Shown: in pieces, positions 1-10,600 of the stretch
Layout of the letters: each line of letters begins with the position of its first letter
Position numbering within the stretch: the first letter of the stretch is position 1
NCBI GenBank assembly: GCA_032622095.1
Contig: CP136062.1
Location: forward strand, 202,707,959-202,771,958
DNA from: Siphonodentalium dalli
Lineage: Eukaryota; Mollusca; Scaphopoda; Gadilida; Siphonodentaliidae
Direction: 5' to 3'
Length of the DNA stretch: 64,000 nt
Translations under genes and position numbers: made by a program
The notes under the pieces: model-generated
The model's input: the letters and a program-made list of their open reading frames with translations, nothing else
Databases searched by the model: none
What the model was told of the DNA's origin: nothing

Positions 1-1222
1 TCTAGTCGTGTGCAGATATATACTCCGATTGATTGAGTTTTCGAAGAGATTGTAAAAACCAGCGTGACAATATACATGTATATATTACCCATGGCGTCTA
101 TGAATTGCCACATGTATGGCCAAATAAACTACCAGGACCCCACGACTCACTCCCTTAAGGACGCACGCAATGGCAATGGGACAATTCAATGCAGTTAGGT
201 GATTGCTACATATCGCAGTGTGGCGATGGTGGACCTGAACTGCACAAGAATAAAGTTATCTCTGTTATAACAAGGGACAGATCCTGTGCGCCAATTCTCT
301 CCCGTTTGCTATTGCTCTGTTGACTCTAATGCACTAATGTACCCCACTACAATCCATACTCCATACAAGGGTTATATGGCATATCCAAATTATTAGTTGT
401 ATTTCAAACATAATGGATCTCAAATTCGCCGCAATTATATACGAAAGTTATTAACCTCGTCCACTAAATTCTATTCGAATTGAGTGCACTCGGTTATTAA
501 ATATCGTATAGAATTGCGACTCATTAGAGATCCTCTATTTATTACCGATTTCTTTATGTAAGAACGTCACAACATTAATGAGTATTTTATGGTAAAATTG
601 TGAATTTATCAACTGATGTTGTATTCATTTCTAGTTAAGTACCACCTAGCAATTAACAATTTTGGAAACCGGAAAACAATGACTAAAGTCCCTTTAAGCT
701 CATTTAAAATGCCCTAGCAAAATAGAGTACTGACGATCTGATTATTCTCGTTGGGGATCTGAACTCACATACCAGTGAGCCACCGGAATACGTTGCAATG
801 GATGATGCTCATGTACATCTCACTATAGATTATATACTAGATACCGATAAGTCGCGATCAAGTATGGACAATACTGTTCATGCGTATGCCGTATGGCAGG
901 CAACTACTTCAATCATGTCAGAGTGCAAGCATTAGAATTGTTAATGCGAGAACAGCATGTCATCGAGTCGGGCATTTCACGAGCTATCAGTTTAGCAGCA
1001 GGAGTTTAGTCGATTACATAATACTAACTGACCGTTTTCTCTCTGCTGTAGTGTATTTTTGTGTTAAACTCCCATAGGAGTATTCAGAGCATTGTAAATA
1101 AGTTCTCCATTTTGCGTATACTTGTATCAACCGGGCTGTAGAACATTCTAAATTTGCATACGAAAAACCAAAACTCAGATTAAAACGGAACAGTTCGAGT
1201 AAACAAGAAACGATAGATAAAA
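1..1222. other. No gene recognised, 5' edge of window
   Basis: I see no convincing gene here. The one 65-codon open frame near 880-1077 has no recognisable domain and looks like chance. Positions 435-545 match 47500-47625 in inverted orientation and are listed separately. The rest is AT-rich, single-copy-looking sequence. Confidence 0.4.
435..545 (-). repeat. Dispersed repeat, inverted copy of 47500-47625
   Basis: Read on the minus strand, this stretch aligns with the plus strand at 47500-47625. Shared blocks include GATCTCTAATGAGT and GTGGACGAGGTTAATAA, separated by a diverged middle. It is a short dispersed repeat of unknown class. The second copy overlaps the 3' end of the candidate TM7 exon of gene A, so the repeat may supply that exon's last codons. 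Confidence 0.5.
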
Positions 1223-1510
1223 TTACTTCCCCTGAAATACGGTTTTTACCAGTTGATACACTATCAATGTCGCGGCTACTCCAGTGACCAGCATGGACCA
1301 GCTCGGGTCTTTTATGTCATAATGGCGATAATGAACATGAGAAATAGTCTCGTTTGCTCTGTCGTTACTAAGAGGGTCAAACCAGCACGTAAAAGAAATT
1401 AGTTCGACAACAGTTGTAAAGAACTTAAGCGATCTTTCGACAAGATAGTAATAGATGTAAAAAGTCATTCTATTGGTGAAAAATTGACAGTCAAGTTTTT
1501 CAAAATCCAA
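1223..1510 (-). CDS. Possible orphan C-terminal (TM7) exon of a GRL receptor
   Basis: An open minus-strand frame ends in TAA at 1223. Its last ~35 codons read like the end of a chemoreceptor: a polar stretch (HYRHYDIKDPSW), then one hydrophobic segment (MLVTGVAATLIVYQL), then VKTVFQGK and stop. Insect receptors end in a TM7 with a T-Y...Q-F pattern. Here a T and a Q fall in the helix, but the spacing differs. There is no start ATG, as expected for a terminal exon. A phase-0 acceptor is possible before the FFTT residues (CTTAAG), but it is weak. It could serve J, K or a lost copy, since it lies downstream of them on the same strand. It could equally be a chance open frame. Confidence 0.33.
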   Translation of the reverse strand: MDFEKLDCQFFTNRMTFYIYYYLVERSLKFFTTVVELISFTCWFDPLSNDRANETISHVHYRHYDIKDPSWSMLVTGVAATLIVYQLVKTVFQGK

Positions 1511-1739
1511 AATCGTATAAGAATGAACTAAAACGCAAAGGAAGATAATTTAGATGAATTAGAAACAAACAGCCCAAACTGTACTGACGCATAATAGATG
1601 GCCTCCGTAATAGCAAAGATAAAAAGAGAAAATCCAGTGACGATATAAACTCAGATGCAACTGTTGATTTTTCTCTCTATGCAGCCAGACATTGTGGATT
1701 CGTTGTCAATACGGACACCGCTATCTCGTGACATACCCA

Positions 1740-2218
1740 TCACCCAATGGAAATTCTAGCGGCAGTACGTGAACTCAAAAAAAAAGAAGCTATTAGCACA
1801 GTGCCTTTAATGATTGATAACTTTGTACATATGTTTAATGTCATTTTAAATCCGGGTTTTACCCACCGTAATGGAGTAAGTCAATTCTCAGTTTGATACA
1901 CAAAAAAGGAGATACGGACGATCCGAATAATTATCGCCAATTTATCGGACAATAGCCCTTATAGTTCATCGGTAGGCAAATTGTTCAATAAAGTTTATAA
2001 CCATAGGTTAAATATCTGGATATTAATAACGTAATCAGCGAAAATAATTTTGGTTTTAGTGCTGGCAAAAGCACAATTGACAGCGCATGCGTTCTTCATG
2101 CATCTATCCAAAAATATGTCACTTTTAACAAAACAATCATATGCAACGTTTGTAGATTTTCTGAAAGCAGTTTATACAGTTGATCGACAAATATTTTTTA
2201 AGAAAATGGAATTAATTA
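1740..2218 (+). pseudogene. Decayed non-LTR reverse transcriptase (CR1/L2-like), N-terminal half
   Basis: Plus-strand translation in shifting frames recovers a typical reverse transcriptase sequence: an ...AAVRELKKKEA... finger region, then HKKGDTDDPNNYRQF (usually KKGD...NYRPI), then SENNFGFSAGKSTIDSA (usually QFGFR.G.ST.DA), then FVDFLKAVY (usually F.DF.KAFD, holding the first catalytic Asp). Stops and frameshifts break it repeatedly, so it is dead. It ends where the palindromic element at 2218 begins. The matching palm with the ADD box lies at about 3575-3900, so one old LINE was probably split by later insertions. Confidence 0.75.
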
Positions 2219-2454
2219 AGAAATAACTCTTGTTTTGATTAAGGTTATGCAGTTATAACCGACAAGTTTGAAGATAAATTCTATAACGCCTGTAGTGTTG
2301 TGCAGTTATAGATAATAACTCTTGTTTCGATTAAGGTTATAACCGACAAGTTTGAAGATATATTCTATAACGAGCGTAGCGCAGTTATGGAAAGTTTATC
2401 ATCAAACTGTTTTGTTATAACTCATAACCTTAATGGAAACAAGAGTTATTTCTT
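2218..2454. mobile_element. Palindromic MITE with ~40-bp inverted ends
   Basis: The left end AGAAATAACTCTTGTTTTGA at 2218 is matched in inverted form by the right end near 2415-2454, which reads GTTATAAGAAATAACTC on the other strand. An internal segment containing ACCGACAAGTTTGAAGATA occurs twice in direct orientation (near 2258 and 2346). It has no coding capacity. It is inserted directly after the reverse transcriptase relic. Superfamily unassigned. Confidence 0.65.
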
Positions 2455-3099
2455 ATAACTTAATCCGTCATTTCACAAGATAACCCAAAACAGTTTAAGT
2501 TAGAAGTATAACGAGCGTACAACATTGAAGTTGAAAGAGACACCTGTCACTCAAAACTTATGCTTATTGGTGAACACGTCGCGTCGGCGTTTCAGCGATT
2601 TTGATTGGCTTGTCGCAACTTACCACGTACCACCAGGCACCGATCAGCTGTAGTTGCACGTGCGATTGGTATTCGACCGCGGTGCTGTGCGCAAATCCTT
2701 GTTAGATTTAATTTCCGTGTTTCATTTCTTTTATTTGCAAATGTTCCGTCGTCTTGATTTGTCTGGTTACTTGTGCACTTAATATTAGCATCTAGTATGG
2801 TTATTGTCAATACAGTCATACCCGAAAGAATTATGATACAGCACCGAAATTTCATGTTAAATGGTAGGAAGCATAGCACAGTTTCCATGTACATTTTAGG
2901 CACGCGGTATAGGCGTGGTCACTCGGTGTTGCTGTAATTTTAGTAGCGGGAAAGTAATAGAGAAATTTAGGTTGTCGAGAAATAACCTAACTGGCAACGT
3001 GAGTGGCAGCCAATTGTTTCACTGTATTCCTTGGATTGACAGCTTAGGATTAGATTATTTGGAATTACCCGCAGGATAATGCAGATAGTAAAATCATTA
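2455..3099. other. Intergenic, no gene recognised
   Basis: Between two palindromic elements lies ~640 bp with no recognisable coding sequence. A 103-codon minus-strand open frame at 2592-2903 has no family resemblance and I do not call it. Confidence 0.4.
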
Positions 3100-3566
3100 T
3101 ATGTGACCCGCCATATCAAATCCAGTCGTAAGTCGGGATTTTGTTTACCCTGTACCAATGCATTCTCTTATATATGCGAGTCTAACCATAGGTCGCCTCG
3201 CATATATAAGAGAATGCATTGGCCTAACAATTTTTTACAATTTTAATAAATTTTTCTTGTATTCTTTAGCAATTTTATAATTTCACCCATACAGAGCCCC
3301 AGACAAACATGAGCAGACGACACTCTTCTATATGCTTCTATATATGTGTGGGGCTCCCTGCAGGGTAATGGATGTTTTTTTTATTTTATGTCCTAAAAAT
3401 TGTAAGAAACATTTATTTAAAAAAAATGATAAAAAATTGTTAGGCCAATGCATTCTCTTATATATGCGAGGCGACCTATGGTCGACTCGCATATATAAGA
3501 GAATGCATTGGCACAGGGTAAAAAAAATCCCGACTTACGACTGGATTTGATATGGCGGGTCACATA
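3100..3566. mobile_element. MITE with nested palindromes in both arms
   Basis: The ends are long inverted repeats: TATGTGACCCGCCATATCAA at 3100 and its complement ending at 3566, continuing through a shared stretch with AAGTCGGGATTTT. Each arm also contains its own hairpin made of CCAATGCATTCTCTTATATA and its complement around a short TATGGTCG-type loop (3156-3222 and 3444-3513). The same hairpin recurs at 14923, 53945, 54108 and, diverged, near 60630. The element is non-coding. The hairpins can pair within an arm or between arms. Confidence 0.75.
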
Positions 3567-3574
3567 TGATTCAA

Positions 3575-3900
3575 GTATTTATATTACTAATACAAGGGAC
3601 CTGGCCATCACACCATTCAACAATTGGGATTCCGTCAATGATAGGTATTGTCCCTTTTATCATTCAAGATATTTATTGATGACGTTGATGGCACTTATGA
3701 TGACAAATGTGACCCACTGTCTATCGGCTCTTGTAAACTAAATCACTTATTATTGGCGGACGATTTAGTTCCGTTGTCCGAAATGTCATCATGTCGAATT
3801 CCACGAATCTCGATGAAAAACTTCTTTTCCAACTGACCGAATTCGCGTGAACCTCTGCTTTGTTCATAATTAAGTGTTACTTTTCGACTCAAGGCAAATA
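3575..3900 (+). pseudogene. Reverse transcriptase relic with the ADD box
   Basis: A plus-strand frame reads FKIFIDDVDG...DPLSIGSCKLNHLLLADDLVPLSE, which is the palm of a non-LTR reverse transcriptase (family form: IDDL...LLYADDLVLLSE) with the paired catalytic aspartates still visible. Downstream, in another frame with a stop, NLDEKLLFQLTEFA and IIKCYFSTQGK match the usual Q..L..L..Y...W.L..N..K region. This is probably the continuation of the relic at 1740-2218, separated by the two inserted palindromic elements. Confidence 0.7.
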
Positions 3901-4274
3901 GTATGATTTATATGTATGATCAGATGCATTATGTACTATATATATGATCGACAACGAGTTACGTTTGGTTATAAGATTTTATGAAAAGAGTTTGATCAAT
4001 TTGATTCACAACGAGTCGTGGACTCTTCCGATTATATAAACAACATCTACTGTCCGACATTTCTACTCCCCTCGACGATTTTTAGTTCTCGCATTATCTA
4101 AAAACAAATGGTGACGACTCAGATTATCATATGTACGACCCAAAGGTTTGGTTCGGTATTACTCAGAAGTATTCACAGATGCGGCAACTGTCATCCACAG
4201 AATCAACTGAAAAGTATAGGATGCTATCCACCAAAATTCTATGTCATGATAGCATCGAGACACACCCATGGTTG

Positions 4275-4880
4275 CAAGAACTGATACCCTGTGAGCAGAA
4301 TGCAGACGATATACGTGAAAATACTTTCAAAGATGAACAGATTAAACGTTTGCTCGGTCCAAACAGCCGATCTGCAAGCCATTTGGAATCGACGCCGAAA
4401 TTCGTGAATACAACCGTTTTCAAACTTCTGGGTTAGGAACTCCGACTTCAGTTGGACAAAACAAGTCCTTACTATCTCGCAGCACATCGGTAGCCATACG
4501 TTTGGTAAAATTATAGCCGATTGAGCATATCAAGTTACTAGTATAATGGGTATTCTGACAAGGTATCCAGATGCCATGCGTGAGTTGTTGGCGATACCAT
4601 AATACATCTATTCGTTCTTCTGCATTGAATGTGGAAATCGCGGTCGTACAGAATAGAGCAAAAAGTATCGCGCAAACTCCAAATGTAGATGCTAAAACGC
4701 GTTTCCTAAGTTTGGTGTTTAGTTAATCAAAAGTAGCTCTATTCCTATGTATCTTAGCGGCACATCGTATACCACTCAATTATATTTCCCTTGGTCATGA
4801 GTTTAACGGACAAAGTTGAATTGACATGCAGCAGTGTGAAAAACATGAATTGAATAAGTTTTAGCTATTAAAAACATCAC
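4275..4880 (-). pseudogene. GRL pseudogene K, paralogue of J
   Basis: On the minus strand this aligns with gene J over its middle and C-terminal part: WYRQQLTH against WYGQQLTH, VRTCFVQLKSEF against VRLCFVRLRSEF, FRRRFQMACRSA against FRRRFQMACNSA, IVCILLTGYQ against VACILLTGYQ. It is broken. There is an in-frame TGA at 4530-4532 where J has Pro, and a frameshift just upstream near the HDFTGY position of J. Similarity stops soon after TM5, so TM6 and the donor are missing. The N-terminus (TM1) is also not found above about 4880. It sits about 400 bp beyond the end of J's exon, in the same orientation, as expected of a failed tandem duplicate. Confidence 0.8.
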
Positions 4881-5247
4881 TGGCTTAGAAGGAAGGCGAC
4901 AATTACCTGACCTATATTAGTAAAGCTTTCAAAGCTGTTGACCAGTTGTCATCCCATTAACTACTTCCTATCAATCCAGTGAAGTTTTAATTTGACAAAG
5001 CTAACACAACACTGAAAGTGTAAGATCCCAGTACAAGTAGAAGAACGCCAATAAGGCGGTTTAGTTTCATGACCGTTCTTATATGTATAGTATTTATATT
5101 ATTATATAATTAGTACATACTAATTAAAATTAAATTTTATCACTTAATAATTACAACATTTAGACGGACTGTGTTATGGCCTAATAGTTGAAACACAGAT
5201 AACCCCAATGACTATAACCAAACCAAATCATACATGTAACTACTCAC

Positions 5248-6195
5248 CGAAATATTGACCGATCCAGCCGCAATCGTCAAAAGAAACAAATGGAAAACGA
5301 AGTATGCAGTCCAGCATGTAAACATCCCTAACAATACCGTGCTAAGAGACGATTCTAAGATTTGGTAGCCTGTGAGTAGAATACAAGCTACATCGCTGAA
5401 AATACTCTCAAAAATGTACCAACTAAATGTTTCGTCCGCCATGGCAGCTGAATTACAAGCCATTTGAAATCGTCGCCGGAAATCTATGAAATTATCACTT
5501 CCCGCGTCATTCTTAATCTTCAACGTTTTGAACTCCGACCGCAAACGGACAAAACACAGCCTGACCACCGCACAATTTGTCAACAACCATAATGTTGGTA
5601 AGAGTGCAGCTGATTGAACGTATGGCGTTATCAACAGAGGAGCAAACCTGAGTAGGTAACCAGTAAAATCGTGCGTCAGTTGTTGACCATACCATAAGAA
5701 TGAACTGTTAACTTGGGTGTTGTTCGATATCAAGGGAGCGATGGCCGAAATGAACATTATCACAAGCAGCACACAGAATGCAGATGTAGTCACCAAGACG
5801 CGTTTCCTGAGGTTTCTATTTAATTCATCGAGGGCGATTCTGCTGTTCGTGGTCTGCGAAACACATTTGACAGTATTCTGGATTCTCTTTTCCGTTGTCA
5901 TCAACTTTACAGACAAAGTGCAATTAACAGCACTTTGAAGGAAAAGCAATTGCATAAGTAGCACAAAGCAAGTTTCGGGAGATAATTCCCAATCTGGATT
6001 TAGGAAATGAAGCGGGAGAAGTCGAAACACATTGATCCAAAGCAACAACATTATAGCGTAAGAATAGATCATGCTCTTCTTCCCCGTGTACCTGAGGCCA
6101 AAAACATCGAAGCACCTCAGCAGTGGAGATAAACTTCTCCATAAGGTTTCCCATGTGCGAGACGTTTGCCACAGATCAGGTGCACGGTGTTCCAT
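5248..6195 (-). CDS. Gustatory-receptor-like (GRL) gene J, TM1-TM6 exon
   Basis: This is an uninterrupted 316-codon exon from an ATG at 6195 to a splice donor CG|GTGAGT at 5247-5242. An upstream in-frame TTG at 6207 is not a likely eukaryotic start. The protein would be a multi-pass membrane receptor. It has an N-terminal SPLLRCFDVFGLRYTGKKS motif of the type that precedes TM1 in chemoreceptors, then about six hydrophobic segments: YAIMLLLWINVFRLLP, a segment near LLMQLLFLQSAV, one near VLLVIMFISAIAPL, one near LLITPYVQSAALLPTLW, YIFESIFSDVACILLTGY and LGMFTCWTAYFVFHLFLLTI. The cytoplasmic block FRRRFQMACNSAAMADETF parallels the RHQHIC..A...ADD block of the other paralogues. The exon ends SVNIS in phase 0, the same place as in every other copy. 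It is distant from B-H and close to K and I. TM7 must lie in a later exon that I could not fix. Family by motif reading only. Confidence 0.7.
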
Positions 6196-6209
6196 TTTGA
6201 TTTTCAAGC

Positions 6210-7260
6210 AGCGTGTTTAACTATGCAAGAGTCAACACTGGTTCAATGGGAACTGTACTGATAAAAAAAATGTGCCGGTGTCGTGTACATTGTGATTGAT
6301 GTCCATTTAATGATCTTGGAGACCTCCAGCTGATCTTCCTGATGCGCATGCGTCGAACTTGTTTTCGTGAGTGGCTCTGTTTCAGGGAGTGGCTTTATGT
6401 GAGCGCCAGGGGACATCATAGATGCATTATAGCGTCATGATAATAACTCAATATAATATACAATACGCGATGTAAAGGCGTTAGCCTTGATAGCCGTGAT
6501 AACATCAGTCACATAGGAAACGTCATATTTCAACACAAAGGGGGCCAGCAGCGCAGATAACCATGATTTCCTGAATACGGTAGATGTATATCCCGTAGTC
6601 AGAGAGATGGCTTGTGGTCTTTGTTTTGGGCATCCAACTTAGAAGTTCCAAACGCATCCCATCTAACACCAGGTCTGAAAAACTTCATTTTCATTCCTTG
6701 TGTTAAATTTTCCACTAATACCACGATCTACACGTTCAATAATGTCTTGGGTGAAAGTTTCCAACAGAGCACACCCTTTTATGGTGCAAAATAGAGTACC
6801 TTTTTATATGGCTGTCTACTATTAGCTGTGTTATCACCAAAATGATTGTTTATAATTATGTTATAACATATTCCTATAGTACTATAGATCCCAATAAAAA
6901 TATTAAAGCAAATTGTGGAATGGTGGCTAAAAATTATAAATGGCGTCAAGAGGGACTCCAGCAAGAAATACTGCGTGGTCCAAAATTGTTGTTCATGGTA
7001 CATGTACATGTAGTGGTGTCGGGTTGCTATGAGATACACCGTCGAGTCGCCTGGCATATTGAGGTAAATACACGTCGAACAAATTTCAGGAACGCCTTGA
7101 TTCATAATCATTATACAAGCTGCTGAAATGGCTATGTATGGCTAACAATCAGAGTGCAACTTTGATATGAACTTTTAAACATTGACACTCCTTGCCCGTA
7201 CATCCTCGTTCACTTATATATGTGCACCCTCGTGATTCTTTGTTATTTCGGTCTTGGTCC
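6210..7260. other. Upstream region of J, no gene recognised
   Basis: This is ~1 kb between the start of J and the foldback element. It should contain J's promoter, but I do not find the CCATTAGC element shared by A, B, D, E and H. The nearest resemblance is TATAATGCAT, read on the minus strand, near 6420-6430. Short open frames on both strands have no recognisable features. Confidence 0.35.
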
Positions 7261-7352
7261 TGGAGACATACTCGAGACGGGTGTGACTAATTACCGCCCG
7301 GGGACCGCCCGGGACCGCCCGGGGACCGCCCGGGACCGCCCGGGACCGCCCG

Positions 7353-7690
7353 GGCGGCCCAACGAGCCCGTGGACACAATATCTCGACGGTATAACGTAG
7401 CGACATGCCACCTGAGGGCAACATAGAAAAATTTACTCGCTCGCTCGTCTCCGGCCGGTCATATTAACCCCACAAATGCCGATATTGGCTAAAATAGCCT
7501 GGGTGATTACTGGTGTCTTCGTGTGTGTTCAGACAGATTATTTTGGTGATTCTCGGTAGTGCAATAAGTGCAATACACCTGAGTGTTAATTCCATGTATT
7601 GACTCGTTGACGCGTCCACGGCCGATGTTATTAACCCCTCAAATTCCGGTAAAATAGTGTATAAACAAAAGAACCTTGGAACCGCCCGGG
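7353..7690 (+). repeat. Terminal ~340-bp block, copy 1
   Basis: This block runs from the GGACACAATATCTCGACGG region through a segment (TGATTACTGGTGTCTTCGTG) that is absent from the ordinary 180-bp units. Near-identical copies lie at about 10034-10346 (same orientation) and 12096-12437 (inverted). Its ends are unit-like, so it is a 180-bp unit carrying ~160 bp of extra sequence. Confidence 0.8.
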
Positions 7691-10001
7691 ACCGCCCGGG
7701 CGGCCACATGGACCCGTGGACACTATATCTCGACGTTATAACATAGCGACATACCCCACGAGGTCAACCTACAAAATGTTACTCCCTCGCTCGACCCTGG
7801 CCGGCGTTATTAACCCCTCAAAATCCGACAAAATGGTATATAGACAAAAAGAACATTGGGACCGCCCGGGACCGCCCGGGTGGCCCCACGTGCCCGTGGA
7901 CACAATATCTCGACGTTATAACCTAGCGACATACCCCATGAGGTCAACCTAGAAAATGTTACTCGCTCGCTCGACCCCGGCCGGTGTTATTAACCCCTCA
8001 AAATCCAACAAAATGGTTTATAAACAAAAATAACATTGGGACCGCCCGGGACCGCCCGGGTGGCCCCACGTGCCCGTGGACACAATATCTCGACGTTATA
8101 ACGTAGCGACATACCCCACGAGGTCAACATACAAAATGTTACTCGCTCGCTCGACTCCGGCCGGTGTTATTAACCCCTCAAAATCCGATAAAATGGTATA
8201 TTAACAAAAAGAACATTGGGACCGCCCGAAACCGCCCGGGAGGCACCATGGGCCCGTGGACACTATATCTCGACGTTATAACATAGCGACATACCCCACG
8301 AGGTCAACCTACAAAATGTTGCTTGCTCGCTCGACTCCGGCCGGTGTTATTAACCCCTCAAAATCCGACAAAATGGTATATAGACAAAAAGAACATTGGG
8401 ACCGCCCGGGACCGCCCGGGTGGCCCCACGTGCCCGTGGACACAATATCTCGACGTTATATCGTAGCGACATACCCCATGAGGTCAACCTAGAAAATGTT
8501 ACTCGCTCGCTCGACCCCGGCCGGTGTTATTAACCCCTCAAAATCCAACAAAATGGTTTATAAACAAAAATAACATTGGGACCGCCCGGGACCGCCCGGG
8601 TGGCCCCACGTGCCCGTGGACACAATATCGCGACGATATAACGTAGCGACATACCCTACGAGGTCAACCTACAAAATGTTACTCGCTCGCTCGACTCCGG
8701 CCGGTGTTATTAACCCCTCAAAATCCGATAAAATGGTATATAAACAAAAAGAACATTGGGACCGCCCGAAACCGCCCGGGAGGCACCATGGGCCCGTGGA
8801 CACTATATCTCGACGTTATAACATATCGACATACCCCACGAGGTCAACCTACAAAATGTTGCTTGCTCGCTCGACTCCGGCCGGTGTTATTAACCCCTCA
8901 AAATCCGACAAAATGGTATATAGACAAAAATAACATTGGGACCGCCCGGGACCGCCCGGGTGGCCCCACGTGCCCGTGGACACAATATCTCGACGTTATA
9001 TCGTAGCGACATACCCCATGAGGTCAACCTACAAAATGTTACTCCCTCGCTCGACCCGGCCGGCGTTATTAACCCCTCAAAATCCGATAAAATGGTAAAT
9101 AGACAAAAAGAACATTAGGACCGCCCGGGACCGCCCGGGTGGCCCCACGTGCCCGTGGACACAATATCTCGACGTTATAACGTAGCGACATACCCCATGA
9201 GGTCAACCTAGAAAATGTTACTCGCTCGCTCGACCCCGGCCGGTGTTATTAACCCCTCAAAATCCGACAAAATGGTATATAGACAAAAAGAACATTGGGA
9301 CCGCCCGGGACCGCCCGGGTGGCCCCACGTGCCCGTGGACACAATATCTCGACGTTATAACATAGCGACATACCCCACATAGAAAATGATACTCGCTCGC
9401 TCGACCCCGGCCGGTGTTATTAACCCCTCAAAATCCGACAAAATGGTATATAGACAAAAAGAACATTGGGACCGCCCGGGACCGCCCGGGTGGCCCCACG
9501 TGCCCGTGGACACAATATCTCGACGTTATAACATAGCGACATACCCCACATAGAAAATGATACTCGCTCGCTCGACCCCGGCCGGTGTTATTAACCCCTC
9601 AAAATCCGACAAAATGGTATATAGACAAAAAGAACATTGGGACCGCCCGGGACCGCCCGGGTGGCCCCACGTGCCCGTGGACACAATATCTCGACGTTAT
9701 AACGTAGCGACATACCCCATGAGGTCAACCTAGAAAATGTTACTCGCTCGCTCGACTCCGGCCGGTGATATTAACCCCTCAAAATCCGACAAAATGGTAT
9801 ATAAACAAAAAGAACATTGGGACCGCCCGGGACCGCCCGGGAGGCCCCATGGGCCCATGGACACTATATCGCGACGTTATAACGTAGCGACATACCCCAC
9901 GAGGTCAACCTACAAAATTGTACTCGCTCGCTCGACTCCGGCCGGCGTTATTAACCCCTCAAAATCCGATAAAATGGTATATAGACAAAAAGAACATTGG
10001 G
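7681..10001 (+). repeat. Tandem array of 180-bp units, forward arm
   Basis: Units begin with two ACCGCCCGGG decamers at 7681, 7861, 8041, 8221, 8401, 8581, 8761, 8941, 9120, 9300, 9471, 9642 and 9822. The period is 180 bp, except two consecutive 171-bp units (9300 and 9471) that share one 9-bp deletion around GAGGTCAAC. This implies the deletion spread by unit duplication. Each unit holds a perfect 12-bp palindrome (ACGTTATAACGT in most copies), a CTCGCTCGCTCGA run and CCGGCCGG. It is CpG-rich against an AT-rich background. Confidence 0.92.
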
Positions 10002-10033
10002 ACCGCCCGGGACCGCCCGGGTGGCCCCACGTG

Positions 10034-10346
10034 CCCGTGAACACAATATATCGACGGTATAACGTCGCGACATGCCACCTGAGGGCAACATAGAAAAATT
10101 TACACGCTCGCTCGTCTCCGGCCGGTCATATTAACCCCACAAATGCCGATATTGGCTAAAAGAGCCTGGGTGATTACTGGTGTCTTCGTGTGTTTTCAGA
10201 CAGATTATTTTGGTGATTCTTGGTAGTGCAATAAGTGCAATACACCTGAGTGTTAATTCCATGTATTGACTCGTTGACGCGTCCACGGCCGATGTTATTA
10301 ACCCCTCAAATTCCGGTAAAATAGTGTATAAACAAAAGAACCTTGG
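10034..10346 (+). repeat. ~340-bp block, internal copy 2
   Basis: This is nearly identical to the block at 7353-7690, but it sits inside the forward arm, after thirteen units and before one final unit and the orientation switch. An internal copy of a terminal block suggests the arm grew by joining or duplicating whole arms, not only single units. Confidence 0.8.
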
Positions 10347-10565
10347 AACCGCCCGGGACCGCCCGGGCGGCCCCATGGGCCCGTGGACACTATATCTCGA
10401 CGTTATAACATAGCGACATACCCCACGAGGTCAACCTACAAAATGTTACTCGCTCGCTCGACTCCGGCCGGTGTTATTAACCCCTCAAAATCCGATAAAA
10501 TGGTATATAAACAAAAAGAACATTGGGACCGCCCGAAACCGCCCGGGAGGCACCATGGGCCCGTG

Positions 10566-10600
10566 GGGTATGTCGCTACGTTATAACGTCGCGAGCGAGT
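10566..10600. repeat. Orientation switch of the foldback arms
   Basis: The forward unit breaks off after GGGCCCGTGG. The next bases, GGTATGTCGCTACGTTATAA, are already in reverse orientation relative to the units on the left. The following piece (CGTCGCGAGCGAGT) is a shortened, rearranged unit before regular reverse units resume. This is the symmetry axis of the element, with little or no unrelated spacer. Confidence 0.8.
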
